Below, in pieces: positions 1-7,338 of a DNA stretch of 11,213 nt. The stretch comes from Alphaproteobacteria bacterium. GTDB lineage: Bacteria > Pseudomonadota > Alphaproteobacteria > Thalassobaculales > Thalassobaculaceae. Under the pieces are notes generated by a model. It saw only the letters and a program-made list of their open reading frames with translations. It did no database searches and was not told where the DNA came from. Each line of letters begins with the position of its first letter. The stretch's first letter is position 1. Location: positions 1 to 11,213 of the forward strand of contig JAPKDN010000055.1 in assembly GCA_028822575.1 (NCBI GenBank). Direction: 5' to 3'. A program made the translations under genes and the position numbers.

Positions 1-157
1 CCCTATTATCAACCCACCTCGGGGAAACGCTAGAGCTATCTCCAGGACGAGCTATATCGTTACCAAGGCCACTATAGTCGCAGGAAGCAAAAACTTTGGG
101 TCCCGAGAGTTTTCCATCCCACAGCTTAGTTTGTCAGCTAAAGCAGTGTCAGACCAA
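1..157. other. Non-coding stretch downstream of infC
   Basis: This is the window edge just past the infC stop codon. I see no supported coding frame, tRNA or strong terminator on either strand. In many bacteria rpmI and rplT follow infC closely, but no start of rpmI (ribosomal protein L35) is visible within these 157 bases. On the minus strand, right after infC, GCTTTAG and CTAAGC could form a short stem with one bulged base, but no T-tract follows. A 7-base direct repeat, GAGCTAT, occurs at 33-39 and 49-55 on the plus strand and is probably chance. Confidence 0.5.
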
Positions 158-694
158 TTATTTGGGTGCTATCACCATGACCATCTGGCGTCCCTCAAGC
201 CTAGGAAAAGCTTCAACCTTGGCGACCTCGTCGGTGTCACCCTTGACCCGGTTCAAGACCGCGACGCCAAGATCCTGATGCGCCATCTCGCGGCCCCGGA
301 AGCGCAGGGTCACCTTGACCTTGTCACCTTCGTTCAGGAACTTGTTCACGTTACGCATTTTGACCTGATAGTCATGCTCGTCGATATTCGGACGCAGCTT
401 GATCTCCTTGACCTCGATCACCCGCTGCTTTTTCTTGGCCTCGTTTTTCTTCTTCTGGGCTTCGTACTTGAACTTCCCATAATCAAGGATCTTGCAGACG
501 GGTGGATCGGCGTTCGGCGACACCTCGACCAGGTCAAGCCCATGGCCTTCTGCCTCAGTCAACGCCGCCAAAGTTTTCATCACTCCAAGCTGCTCGCCAT
601 CGGGTGCGATGCAGCGGACTTCGTCTGACGTAATGTCGCGGTTCACCCGCGGGCCATCCTTGACCGGCTGGTGATTAAAGGGTGGTCTGGCGAT
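158..694 (-). CDS. infC: Translation initiation factor IF-3, ATC start
   Basis: IF-3 binds the 30S subunit, blocks premature joining of 50S and proofreads the start codon and initiator tRNA. Counted from the ATC at 694 the protein has 178 residues, the usual family length. The N-domain covers about residues 14-84 and includes the hallmark [20 protein letters not shown] at 55-74. A Lys-rich linker follows ([10 protein letters not shown], 81-90). The C-domain runs from about 92 to 176, with RFRGREM at 131-137 and a terminal APK. A GTG at 646 would give a shorter protein lacking the conserved PxKDGPRVN-type N-terminus, and it has no Shine-Dalgarno. In frame, TAG directly precedes the ATC, and no ATG, GTG or TTG lies between ATC and the GTG at 646, so ATC is the best start. 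The gene lies 49 bases after thrS and is probably cotranscribed with it. The identity is certain; the start is strongly inferred. Confidence 0.96.
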   Translation of the reverse strand: MARPPFNHQPVKDGPRVNRDITSDEVRCIAPDGEQLGVMKTLAALTEAEGHGLDLVEVSPNADPPVCKILDYGKFKYEAQKKKNEAKKKQRVIEVKEIKLRPNIDEHDYQVKMRNVNKFLNEGDKVKVTLRFRGREMAHQDLGVAVLNRVKGDTDEVAKVEAFPRLEGRQMVMVIAPK

Positions 695-708
695 CTAACG
701 CCTCCTTT
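695..708 (-). promoter_or_regulatory. Shine-Dalgarno deciding the infC start
   Basis: On the minus strand AAAGGAGG (701-708) is followed by six bases, CGTTAG, and then ATC at 694-692. This is a near-perfect anti-16S match at ideal spacing, and it points to the ATC rather than to the GTG 48 bases further on. A strong site before a weak start codon fits the known IF-3 autoregulation at non-AUG codons (AUU in Escherichia coli). Applying that mechanism here is inference. Confidence 0.8.
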
Positions 709-743
709 GTCGGTTCATATTAGGTTGTTCGGTAAGCCCCTCG

Positions 744-2657
744 TCACGCGGGAGGAGCAGCTTCAACACGTAGTCTATGAATGGCTTCGTCAAGCGCAAG
801 GATTTCTTGCGTTTTCCCACCAAGTCTTCTGATGGCCACCGTACTTTCCATGGCCTCCCGGGCACCAACCACCAGGATCGCCGGGATTTTCGCCTGGCTA
901 TGCTCCCGGATCTTATAGTTGATCTTTTCGTTACGCACATCCTTGCCAAACCGCAACCCCGCCGCCTTGGAAGCCTCAAGCACCTTGTCGGCATAGCCAT
1001 CGGCATCGTTGGTAATGGTCGCGACCACGCCTTGCACTGGAGCAAGCCAAAGTGGAAAGCGTCCAGAGTACTGTTCAATCAGGATGCCGATCCAGCGCTC
1101 CATGGAGCCCAGGATCGCACGATGCAACATCACCGGTCGATTACGCGAACCATCCTCCGCGACATAGCTCGCGTCCAGTCGTTCGGGCAGGACGAAGTCG
1201 ACCTGCAAGGTGCCACATTGCCAGTCTCGGCCGATGGCGTCTCGCAGTACAAATTCAAGCTTGGGTCCATAGAACGCGCCTTCCCCTGGGTTGAGTGTCG
1301 TCTCAAGCCCAGCAGCCTGGCAGGATGCCATCAGCGCCGCCTCGGCGCGGTCCCAGGTTGCATCGTCGCCGGCGCGGGTCTCGGGCCGGTCCGAGAACTT
1401 CACATGGATATCCTCGAAGCCGAAATCCTTATAGATCTTTCGAAGCAAATCACAGAACACGATGCTTTCAGAGGTGATCTGATCCTCAGTGCAGAAAATA
1501 TGAGCATCGTCCTGAGTGAAGGCACGAACCCGCATAATCCCGTGCAACGCGCCGGACGGCTCGTTGCGATGGCAAGAGCCAAACTCGGCCATGCGCAGCG
1601 GTAGGTCGCGGTAGCTTTTGATGCCCTGCTTGTAGATCTGCACATGTCCCGGGCAATTCATAGGCTTCAGAGCGAAAGTACGGTCGTCCTCGCTCTCGGC
1701 GACGAACATGTTCTCGCGAAACTTCTCCCAATGACCCGACGCCTCCCACAGGGCCCGGTCGACTAACTGGGGAGTTTTGACCTCGCTATAGTCACCGTCT
1801 TCAAGGCGTCGACGGACATGTTTTTCAATCTCGCGGTAGAGCGTCCACCCCTTGGAATGCCAAAAGATCGAGCCGACGGCCTCTTCTTGAAGATGGAACA
1901 AGTCGAGCTCCCGCCCAAGCTTTCGATGATCGCGCTTCTCAGCCTCCTCCAGCATGTGGAGATAAGCCTTGAGTTGCTTTTCTTCAGGCCAGGCGGTGCC
2001 GTAGATCCGTTGCAGCATCGGACGATTGGAATCACCGCGCCAATAGGCTCCAGCCAGTGTCATCAGCTTGAAGGCATGACCGATATGTTTGGTCGAGGGC
2101 ACATGCGGCCCGCGGCACAGATCAAGGAAATCACCCTGACGGTAAAACGAAATCCGCTCATTGGCGGGAATCGTCTCGACCAACTCCACCTTGAACGGCT
2201 CGTTGACCTTCTTGTAATGCTCGACCGCCTCGTCGCGGCTCCAAACCTCGCGATTAATGAGCTCGTCACGGTCGACGATGTCATGCATTCGCTTTTCGAT
2301 AACCTCTAGATCGTCAGGTGCGAACGGTGTCTCGCGAAAGAAATCATAATAGAAGCCGTTTTCGATGGCCGGACCGATGGTAACCTGGGTTTCCGGATAC
2401 AGCTCCAGGACCGCCTCGGCCATGACATGGGCCGTGTCGTGCCGGATCAGTTCCAGCGCGGCCTCGTCGCGGCGCGTGACGATTGATACGGCGGCATCTT
2501 GATCGATCGGGCGGGCGAGATCCCACTCCTCGCCATCGACAACCATGATCATCGCCGCCTTGGCTAGACCAGGTCCAATATCGGCGGCTAATTCGGCGCC
2601 ACTGACGGGGTTGTCGAAACTTCGAATACTTCCGTCCGGCAAGGTAATGTTAGGCAT
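744..2657 (-). CDS. thrS: Threonyl-tRNA synthetase
   Basis: This enzyme charges tRNA-Thr with threonine and hydrolyses mischarged Ser-tRNA-Thr. It has 637 residues, close to the 642 of the E. coli enzyme. The TGS domain is at 1-61. The editing domain carries H73 and H77 (HDTAH) and C181/H185 (CRGPH). The class II catalytic core runs from about 240 to 530, with the zinc ligands C335 (NCPGH), H386 (DDAHIF) and H512 (MLHRAI). Motif 2 lies around [11 protein letters not shown] (359-369) and motif 3 around [15 protein letters not shown] (508-522). The anticodon-binding domain fills about 535-637. All key residues are present. The start is the ATG at 2657, which gives the family N-terminus MPNITLPDG and has GAGAGGA about eight bases upstream. 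The frame stays open a further 55 codons upstream, but that part is Arg/Gly/Ala-rich and unlike the family. The gene sits upstream of infC and has its own structured leader. Confidence 0.98.
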   Translation of the reverse strand: MPNITLPDGSIRSFDNPVSGAELAADIGPGLAKAAMIMVVDGEEWDLARPIDQDAAVSIVTRRDEAALELIRHDTAHVMAEAVLELYPETQVTIGPAIENGFYYDFFRETPFAPDDLEVIEKRMHDIVDRDELINREVWSRDEAVEHYKKVNEPFKVELVETIPANERISFYRQGDFLDLCRGPHVPSTKHIGHAFKLMTLAGAYWRGDSNRPMLQRIYGTAWPEEKQLKAYLHMLEEAEKRDHRKLGRELDLFHLQEEAVGSIFWHSKGWTLYREIEKHVRRRLEDGDYSEVKTPQLVDRALWEASGHWEKFRENMFVAESEDDRTFALKPMNCPGHVQIYKQGIKSYRDLPLRMAEFGSCHRNEPSGALHGIMRVRAFTQDDAHIFCTEDQITSESIVFCDLLRKIYKDFGFEDIHVKFSDRPETRAGDDATWDRAEAALMASCQAAGLETTLNPGEGAFYGPKLEFVLRDAIGRDWQCGTLQVDFVLPERLDASYVAEDGSRNRPVMLHRAILGSMERWIGILIEQYSGRFPLWLAPVQGVVATITNDADGYADKVLEASKAAGLRFGKDVRNEKINYKIREHSQAKIPAILVVGAREAMESTVAIRRLGGKTQEILALDEAIHRLRVEAAPPA

Positions 2658-2844
2658 GGGGGTCGTCCTCTCGACGAAACTCACTAGCAATTTGGATATG
2701 TCGGAACTGCCGTTCGCGGCGCCAGCAGGAGCCGGGCCGTCTCGGATCCGCCGCCTCGGCCCGGCAAGGCCGACACGGCTAGCTAGTCTTTGGTGTCGAA
2801 AAAAACATGACGCCCATTTCAAAGTTACCGAAGCTTGCTGCTAT
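2658..2844 (-). promoter_or_regulatory. Structured 5' leader of thrS with possible uORF
   Basis: This 187-base gap lies between the ridA-like gene and thrS. The clearest structure is a perfect 9-bp inverted repeat, GCCGGGCCG (2757-2765) with CGGCCCGGC (2731-2739), enclosing a 17-base loop. It has no T-tract after it, so it is not a classical terminator. Upstream, CGACAC (2793-2798) can pair with GTGTCG (2771-2776). A third pairing, CGGCC (2768-2772) with GGCCG (2757-2761), would compete with both. A tiny frame at 2779-2808 reads MFFSTPKTS and contains two Thr codons, but has only a weak ribosome site. Control of thrS by leader structure is known in other bacteria; whether this leader does so is inference. 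No convincing promoter was recognised, although one is expected here or upstream of ridA. Confidence 0.35.
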
Positions 2845-3237
2845 TTATCCCCTACAGACGATAATTTCAACTTCGATCCTCCATTCCGGGTGAGGAAGGT
2901 CGGAGATAATCAGCATGGTCAACGGAATTCGATCATCTCCAAGATGAGCGGAGCGGACCTTGCGGAAAATTTCAAGGTCTTCCCAGCGCGTCATATAGAT
3001 TCTGGCGAAGAACACATCATCCAAGGTCATGCCGGCATCCCGCAAACAGGCCTTGATATTCATGTAGGTCTGTTTGGCCAACTCTTCGAAATAATTGGAT
3101 CGGGTTCCGTCTGGTCGCACGCCAATTTACCCTGAGAGGATCAACCAATCCTTGGCTCCTTCGACCAGGCACCCGTGGGCGTGGATCGGTACGTTCAGTG
3201 CGACGATGTTCGTTGGAACAATAGATGTGACTTGCAT
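2845..3237 (-). pseudogene. RidA/YjgF family protein broken by one TAA
   Basis: RidA-family proteins are small trimeric proteins; the archetype hydrolyses reactive enamine/imine intermediates of amino acid metabolism. From the ATG at 3237, with AGGA seven bases upstream, the frame encodes 36 residues ending WLILSG. It then meets TAA at 3127-3129 and continues in the same frame as IGVRPDG and on to the natural stop at 2845. The full frame is 130 codons, the family length, and the family motif is SGQ(I/L)G, so the TAA sits exactly at the Gln position; a single CAA-to-TAA change explains it. The rest is intact, with the C-terminal block DLPHPEWRIEVEIIV. A GTG at 3118-3120, three codons after the stop, could start a 91-residue remnant, but this would lack the first strands of the fold. 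Rough alignment puts Leu where E. coli RidA has the substrate-binding Arg105, suggesting a non-archetypal Rid subgroup. A sequencing error remains possible. The gene follows the transporter terminator and precedes thrS. Confidence 0.75.
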
Positions 3238-3250
3238 CTGGTTTTCCTGG

Positions 3251-3303
3251 CTCCCTGCCGCAGGGGTGCGTCTCTGGGCGGAATGCGACACCGATGCAGG
3301 GAG
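3251..3303. repeat. 8-bp inverted repeat upstream of the ridA-like gene
   Basis: CTCCCTGC at 3251-3258 and GCAGGGAG at 3296-3303 are perfect inverted copies with 37 bases between them. The first arm can also fold locally as CCCTG/CAGGG. They lie between the transporter terminator and the ridA-like start, where a promoter for ridA would be expected. They could be operator half-sites or chance in GC-rich sequence. Confidence 0.25.
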
Positions 3304-3339
3304 AAAGAAAAGGGCCGCCAGATTTCTCCAGCGGCCCTT
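3301..3339 (-). terminator. Rho-independent terminator of the liv operon
   Basis: On the minus strand AAGGGCCGC (3331-3339) pairs perfectly over 9 bp with GCGGCCCTT (3310-3318), with a 12-base loop. It is followed by a T-rich tract reading TTTCTTTCT. It lies 25 bases beyond the stop codon of the binding-protein gene. This is a textbook intrinsic terminator and marks the end of the transporter transcript, separating it from the ridA-like gene, thrS and infC. Confidence 0.9.
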
Positions 3340-3363
3340 GGAAGTGTGCCTTGATAGTGGGAC

Positions 3364-4575
3364 TTATTCGGTCTCGGCGCTGATCAGAGGACCAAAACGA
3401 ACACTCTGTGTGCCGTCGAACTTGGTCATCTGCATCTGCTCGAGCGGATAGAAATCCGTCGGGCTGGTGTCGACGAACATGCCGGGCAGCAGCATCGGGA
3501 TCGGAACTTCGTGCAAGCTCGCCGCCTGCTTCATGATGTTCTCACGGGACAGGTCATCGCCAGCCTGCTTTAGCACCGCGATCATCGTGTGGCAAACCGC
3601 CCAGCCATAAGCGTTGAACTTGTTGGCGATATCACCGTCCGGATAGAAGTCCTTCATGAATTTCTTCCAGGCCAGGGTATCATCATCGTTCGCCCATTCT
3701 GGATCGTTCGGGTCCTTGTAGAAGTCTACCGAGATAATGCCCTTGGAGTTCTCGAGGCCCGCCGGGGTGTAGGTCGACTTGATCGAGGCCGCGACATCAT
3801 TCAACAGATGCACCGGCTTCCAACCGATCGCCGCCATCTTCTTGATGGCCTGAGCGGCGAATTTTGGGATAGAAATGTTTACGAACACATCAGCGCCGGT
3901 AGCCGCCAAGCTGACGATCTGGCTATCGATGGTCGGGTCCGTGACCTCATAAGTCTCGTTCTTAACGACGAGCTTGTCGAATTGATCACCCATCGCCAGC
4001 TTCATGCCGATGACATAATCTTTACCGTAATCATCGTTCTGGTTGATGATCGCGACTTTTCCGTTCGGGTGATTTTTCAGGATGTAGTTGCCGAAGATCG
4101 CGCCAACGGTCTGATAGTTGGGCTGCCAACCCATGGTCCAAGGGAACTCCTTCGGGTTACCCCATTTGGTGGCGCCGGTAGCGACGAAGAGGTGCGGGAC
4201 CTTCTTCTTGTTCATGTATTTGTGGACCGCCGAGTTGGTCGGCGTGCCCAGGGTTTGGAACGTGAAAGCCACCCCATCGCTTTCGACCAGCTTGCGAATT
4301 TGCTCCTTTGTCTTTGGCGGGCTATAGCCGTCGTCATAAGAGATCCAGTTAATTTTGCGGCCGTTGATACCGCCTTCGGCGTTTACCTTGTTCCAGCAGG
4401 CGCCAATCGACTTGCCGATCGTGCTATAGGACGAGGCCGGGCCACTGTAAGGGTTAGTGTTACCGATCTTGATCTCGGTATCGGTGATACCCGGCGCGTT
4501 CTCCGCCAAGGCCGACCCGATGCCAAGGGCCAAAGTGGCAGCTGCCACTGTAGTCAAAAGCTGAGTGGTTTTCAT
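3364..4575 (-). CDS. Periplasmic binding protein of a Liv-type ABC importer
   Basis: This is the solute-capturing subunit (livK-like, type I periplasmic binding fold, Peripla_BP_6) that delivers ligand to the LivH/LivM permeases. It has 403 residues. A Sec signal peptide spans 1-24 (MKTTQLL, a hydrophobic Ala/Leu core, then ALA before EN), so the mature protein should begin at about E25. Family features are the first strand TEIKIGNTNPYSGPAS (33-48), NAEGGINGRKI (65-75) and FPWTMGWQPNY (144-154). C60 and one further Cys are present, with no lipobox. The start is the ATG at 4575, preceded by AGGGAG with six-base spacing. It is the last gene of the operon, 95 bases after livM and just before a strong terminator. 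The ligand cannot be read from the sequence: relatives bind branched-chain amino acids, amides or aromatic carboxylates. Confidence 0.93.
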   Translation of the reverse strand: MKTTQLLTTVAAATLALGIGSALAENAPGITDTEIKIGNTNPYSGPASSYSTIGKSIGACWNKVNAEGGINGRKINWISYDDGYSPPKTKEQIRKLVESDGVAFTFQTLGTPTNSAVHKYMNKKKVPHLFVATGATKWGNPKEFPWTMGWQPNYQTVGAIFGNYILKNHPNGKVAIINQNDDYGKDYVIGMKLAMGDQFDKLVVKNETYEVTDPTIDSQIVSLAATGADVFVNISIPKFAAQAIKKMAAIGWKPVHLLNDVAASIKSTYTPAGLENSKGIISVDFYKDPNDPEWANDDDTLAWKKFMKDFYPDGDIANKFNAYGWAVCHTMIAVLKQAGDDLSRENIMKQAASLHEVPIPMLLPGMFVDTSPTDFYPLEQMQMTKFDGTQSVRFGPLISAETE

Positions 4576-4633
4576 TTGTTTCTCCCTATTGGTCCATTGT
4601 TGAGGACTCTACTCGAAGTATTGTTGGTCTTCC

Positions 4634-4656
4634 GCTCGGTGTCCAAAGGTCCGAGC
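4634..4656 (-). promoter_or_regulatory. Hairpin in the livM to binding-protein spacer
   Basis: GCTCGG (4634-4639) and CCGAGC (4651-4656) form a perfect 6-bp stem, with a possible CC/GG inner pairing. It lies in the only sizeable gap of the operon, 4576-4670. No T-tract follows on the minus strand, so it is not a terminator. Such hairpins can stabilise the 3' or 5' part of an mRNA and raise the amount of binding protein over permease; that role is inference. A weak promoter-like pair (TTGGAC, 18 bases, AATACT on the minus strand) overlaps the region and might give the binding-protein gene its own transcript. Confidence 0.35.
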
Positions 4657-4670
4657 TTATTATTCCGAGG

Positions 4671-5735
4671 CTATTGCCCAGGTCTGCGCGCGAATTTCAT
4701 AATGAAACGCCTGACCAGCCCAGCCAGCCCGTTCGGCACCACATAGACCGTGAAGATAAGGAACAGGCCAACCGTGACCCAGATCAGCGCCTTGGCGCTC
4801 TGGTCGTTACCGAAGAACACCGAGATCACGGTTTCAGAGATATTCGGCATATAAAGAATGAAGATGCCGCCAGCGATCGCCGCCGGGATCGAGGCAAGAC
4901 CTCCCACCACCATGCCGACCAAAAACCAGACCGACAGGAAAAATGTGAAACTGTCTGGCGCGACATATTCGGCGACGATAGCGCCCAGCGCGCCAGCAAT
5001 GCCCGTATAGAACCCGCTGACCCCGAAGGTCACTGACTTATACAACGATGTGTTGATACCCATGGTCTTGGCGGCGATCGGGTTGTCCCGGATCGCGATC
5101 ATCGCCCGGCCGGTGCGACCGCGCACCAGGTTCCAAGCCCCCACGATTAAAAACGCCCCGCAGATCAAAACAAAGAAGTAGAGATATTGATCGGCCGTCA
5201 GCCACTCGACCGGCGCATCCGGTTTGAATACGTCAATTCCCTGCACACCGCCGGTGAACTCCTCGAAATGCTCATACTTCAGCAACTGAGGCGTAGCGAC
5301 GGCCAATGCGAAGGTCGCAAGGGCAAGATACAAACCATCGAGCCGCAACGCAGGAAGACCGAACAGGAACCCTCCGATGAAACAAACCACACCGGCAGGA
5401 ATAATCGTCCAATAAAAGGCGATCTCGTACCGATCGATCATGATCGCGGCCGTATAGGCGCCAAGCGCGTAGAAGGCGCTATGACCGAGCGAGAACTGAC
5501 CATTGTAGCCAGTCAAAAGATTAAGCCCGAGTACTGCGATCGCATATACCAATACCTGGGTCATCTGGAACACGGCGAAATCTGTTAACAGGAGCGGCAG
5601 GACAAGCGCCACGACGATGCCAACCAAAAGGCAGATCATCTTCAGCCGCGGCATTTTCACGCCGAACAACTCGTAGCTGAGCGCCGGGTTAGCGCGCTTG
5701 TTGGACATTTGCTGATCCACGGAAGCCACGTTCAC
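4671..5735 (-). CDS. livM: Liv-type ABC transporter permease LivM
   Basis: This is one of two inner-membrane permeases that form the channel of the importer. It has 354 residues counted from the GTG at 5735, with about nine or ten hydrophobic segments. The LivM hallmark TGYNGQFSLGHSAFYALGAY lies at about 75-94, and the ATPase-contact loop with GRAMIAIRDNPIAAKTMGI is in the second half. The start is uncertain. GTG at 5735 overlaps the livH stop (GTGA) but has AGAGGG only one base upstream. GTG at 5729 (codon 3) has the same AGAGGG at a better seven-base spacing. ATG at 5708 (codon 10) has little ribosome site. The extra N-terminal residues are polar and do not affect the assignment. Translation is probably coupled to livH. 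Confidence 0.94.
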   Translation of the reverse strand: MNVASVDQQMSNKRANPALSYELFGVKMPRLKMICLLVGIVVALVLPLLLTDFAVFQMTQVLVYAIAVLGLNLLTGYNGQFSLGHSAFYALGAYTAAIMIDRYEIAFYWTIIPAGVVCFIGGFLFGLPALRLDGLYLALATFALAVATPQLLKYEHFEEFTGGVQGIDVFKPDAPVEWLTADQYLYFFVLICGAFLIVGAWNLVRGRTGRAMIAIRDNPIAAKTMGINTSLYKSVTFGVSGFYTGIAGALGAIVAEYVAPDSFTFFLSVWFLVGMVVGGLASIPAAIAGGIFILYMPNISETVISVFFGNDQSAKALIWVTVGLFLIFTVYVVPNGLAGLVRRFIMKFARRPGQ

Positions 5736-6604
5736 ACCCTCTGCACGACTACACGGCCGAATAGTCCGGCCGGCTTGAACAACAGTACCGCCACTATCAC
5801 GACGAGTGCGAAAGTCAGCTTCAATTCACTACCAATGATGTATTCACCAGCAAGGTTCTCCAAAACCCCCATCAGGAAGCCACCAACCACGGCGCCACCC
5901 GGACTGGTGAGCCCGCCGACCACGGCCCCGGCGAAACCGTAAAGCAAGATGCCGAGCATCATGTTTGGCTCGAGGTAAACCTTCGGCGCGATCATCATGC
6001 CCGCGACCGCACCAACTGTTGCCGCCAAACCCCAGCCCAGACCAAGCATTTTCTTTACGCTGACCCCAACCAAGGCCGCCGATACCGGGTTCGCCGCCGC
6101 CGCGCGCATCGCCAGACCAACCGAAGTGAACTTGAAGAACACGTAGATCATGCCGAGCATAACCAAGGTGATCCCCACTACACCCAATTCATGTGGCCCT
6201 ATTAGCTTTGTGTCAAACGGTAGCTGGCTTGGGAAGGGGCTTGGGAATTCCTTGATGGTGAACTCCCAAATGAAACCGGCCAAGGCGTTGAAGATCAGGG
6301 TTAACGCGATGAACACAACAATATGGCTCAAAACCGGTGCGTCATGGATCGGCGCGAAGATGAGACGCTCGATCAGCATGCCACCGATGAACGACAAGGC
6401 CAGACAGACCAGGAAGGCAAACCAATAAGGCATGCCCCAAGCGATCAACTGCCAGGCGATAAAGGTCGAGAACATCGCCATTTCGCCCTGGGCGAAATTG
6501 AAATGGTCAATGGCCTGATAGATCATAACGACGGCGAGCGCCAACGAAGCGTAAATCGCACCGGTCGCCAGGCCGTCTAGGGTTTGCTGCAGAAATAGAT
6601 CCAT
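5732..6604 (-). CDS. livH: Liv-type ABC transporter permease LivH
   Basis: This is the second inner-membrane permease, the partner of LivM. It has 290 residues, the usual length, and is strongly hydrophobic with about eight membrane segments. The LivH hallmark is HFNFAQGEMAM at 34-44, and the cytoplasmic ATPase-contact loop is GLAMRAAAANPVSAALVGV. A Gly-rich segment, GFAGAVVGGLTSPGGAVVGG, is also typical. The start is the ATG at 6604, giving the common N-terminus MDLFLQQTLDGLATGAIYA. The Shine-Dalgarno is weak (CCAGG about ten bases upstream). It begins 23 bases after livF and overlaps livM by four bases. Confidence 0.95.
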   Translation of the reverse strand: MDLFLQQTLDGLATGAIYASLALAVVMIYQAIDHFNFAQGEMAMFSTFIAWQLIAWGMPYWFAFLVCLALSFIGGMLIERLIFAPIHDAPVLSHIVVFIALTLIFNALAGFIWEFTIKEFPSPFPSQLPFDTKLIGPHELGVVGITLVMLGMIYVFFKFTSVGLAMRAAAANPVSAALVGVSVKKMLGLGWGLAATVGAVAGMMIAPKVYLEPNMMLGILLYGFAGAVVGGLTSPGGAVVGGFLMGVLENLAGEYIIGSELKLTFALVVIVAVLLFKPAGLFGRVVVQRV

Positions 6605-6627
6605 GATTCGTGCCTGGTTTCGCGTGT

Positions 6628-7338
6628 CTAGTAACCGAGATAGGAACGGCGAACGGTTTCGTCCGCGGCGATTTCTTTGCTGGTACCGGAAATCACTACC
6701 GTTCCAGTTTCCAGAAGATAAGCATGATCTGCGAGGTTAAGTGCTAAGGTGGCGTTCTGCTCGACTAGGAGCATGCTGACATTCTGCTGTTCGTTAATTT
6801 GTTTGAGAATACCGAACAGTTCCTCGACGATCAGCGGCGCCAGACCAAAGGACGGCTCGTCCAACAGCATCAGTTTAGGGCGCAACATCAGGGCCCGACC
6901 AACCGCTAGCATCTGCTGCTCACCACCCGAAAGCGTGCCCGCCTGTTGGTCGCGGCGTTCTTTCAGCTGAGGAAAAAAGGCGTAAACTTTCTCGATGTCT
7001 TCCAGTACGCCTTTTTTATCACGGCGTGTGTAGCTGCCAAGTTGGAGGTTTTCCTCCGTGGTCACCCGGGTGAAGGTACCCCGACCTTCGGGAACATGAG
7101 CGACACCGCCACTCACGATCTGCTCCGTCGGCTTGCCGGTGATTTCATCACCAAAATAAGAGACGCTTCCCTCGGTCTTGACCATCCCGCAAATTGCCCG
7201 GAGCGTAGTAGTTTTGCCCGCTCCGTTGGCTCCAAGAATAGTAGTAACGCTGCCTTGCTCCATGGAGAAGCTGATGCCCTTGAGAGCCTGGATCGGCCCG
7301 TAGAACGCGGAGAGATTATTGACTTCGAGCAATGCCAT
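6628..7338 (-). CDS. livF: Liv-type ABC transporter ATPase LivF
   Basis: This is one of the two cytoplasmic ATPases that power the importer. It has 236 residues, the usual LivF length. Walker A is GANGAGKTT at 36-44, the ABC signature LSGGEQQ at 136-142, and Walker B LMLLDE at 156-161 with E161 as the catalytic base. The switch position reads LLVEQN with Gln instead of His; this is usual for LivF and not a defect. HVPEGRGTF at 81-89 is the typical LivF Q-loop-region sequence. The ATG shares one base with the livG stop (TGATG), which implies translational coupling. Confidence 0.96.
   Translation of the reverse strand: MALLEVNNLSAFYGPIQALKGISFSMEQGSVTTILGANGAGKTTTLRAICGMVKTEGSVSYFGDEITGKPTEQIVSGGVAHVPEGRGTFTRVTTEENLQLGSYTRRDKKGVLEDIEKVYAFFPQLKERRDQQAGTLSGGEQQMLAVGRALMLRPKLMLLDEPSFGLAPLIVEELFGILKQINEQQNVSMLLVEQNATLALNLADHAYLLETGTVVISGTSKEIAADETVRRSYLGY

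Noticed and set aside
777..1604. A 275-codon open frame on the plus strand
   Set aside because: It is antisense to thrS, whose protein is complete with all catalytic residues; the antisense product has no family features.
2658..2822. A 55-residue N-terminal extension of thrS from a TTG
   Set aside because: The Arg/Gly-rich stretch has no counterpart in ThrRS, whereas the ATG at 2657 has a good ribosome site and the family N-terminus.
2658..2844. A T-box riboswitch ahead of thrS
   Set aside because: No T-box core sequence or terminator/antiterminator with a T-tract was seen, and T-boxes are not expected in Alphaproteobacteria.
3127..3129. TAA read as Gln (altered genetic code)
   Set aside because: infC, the SDR and the binding-protein gene all end with TAA at the expected lengths, so TAA is a normal stop here.
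3589..4746. A 385-codon open frame on the plus strand
   Set aside because: It lies antisense to the binding-protein gene, shows no recognisable domain and is a by-product of the GC-rich codon pattern of the real gene.
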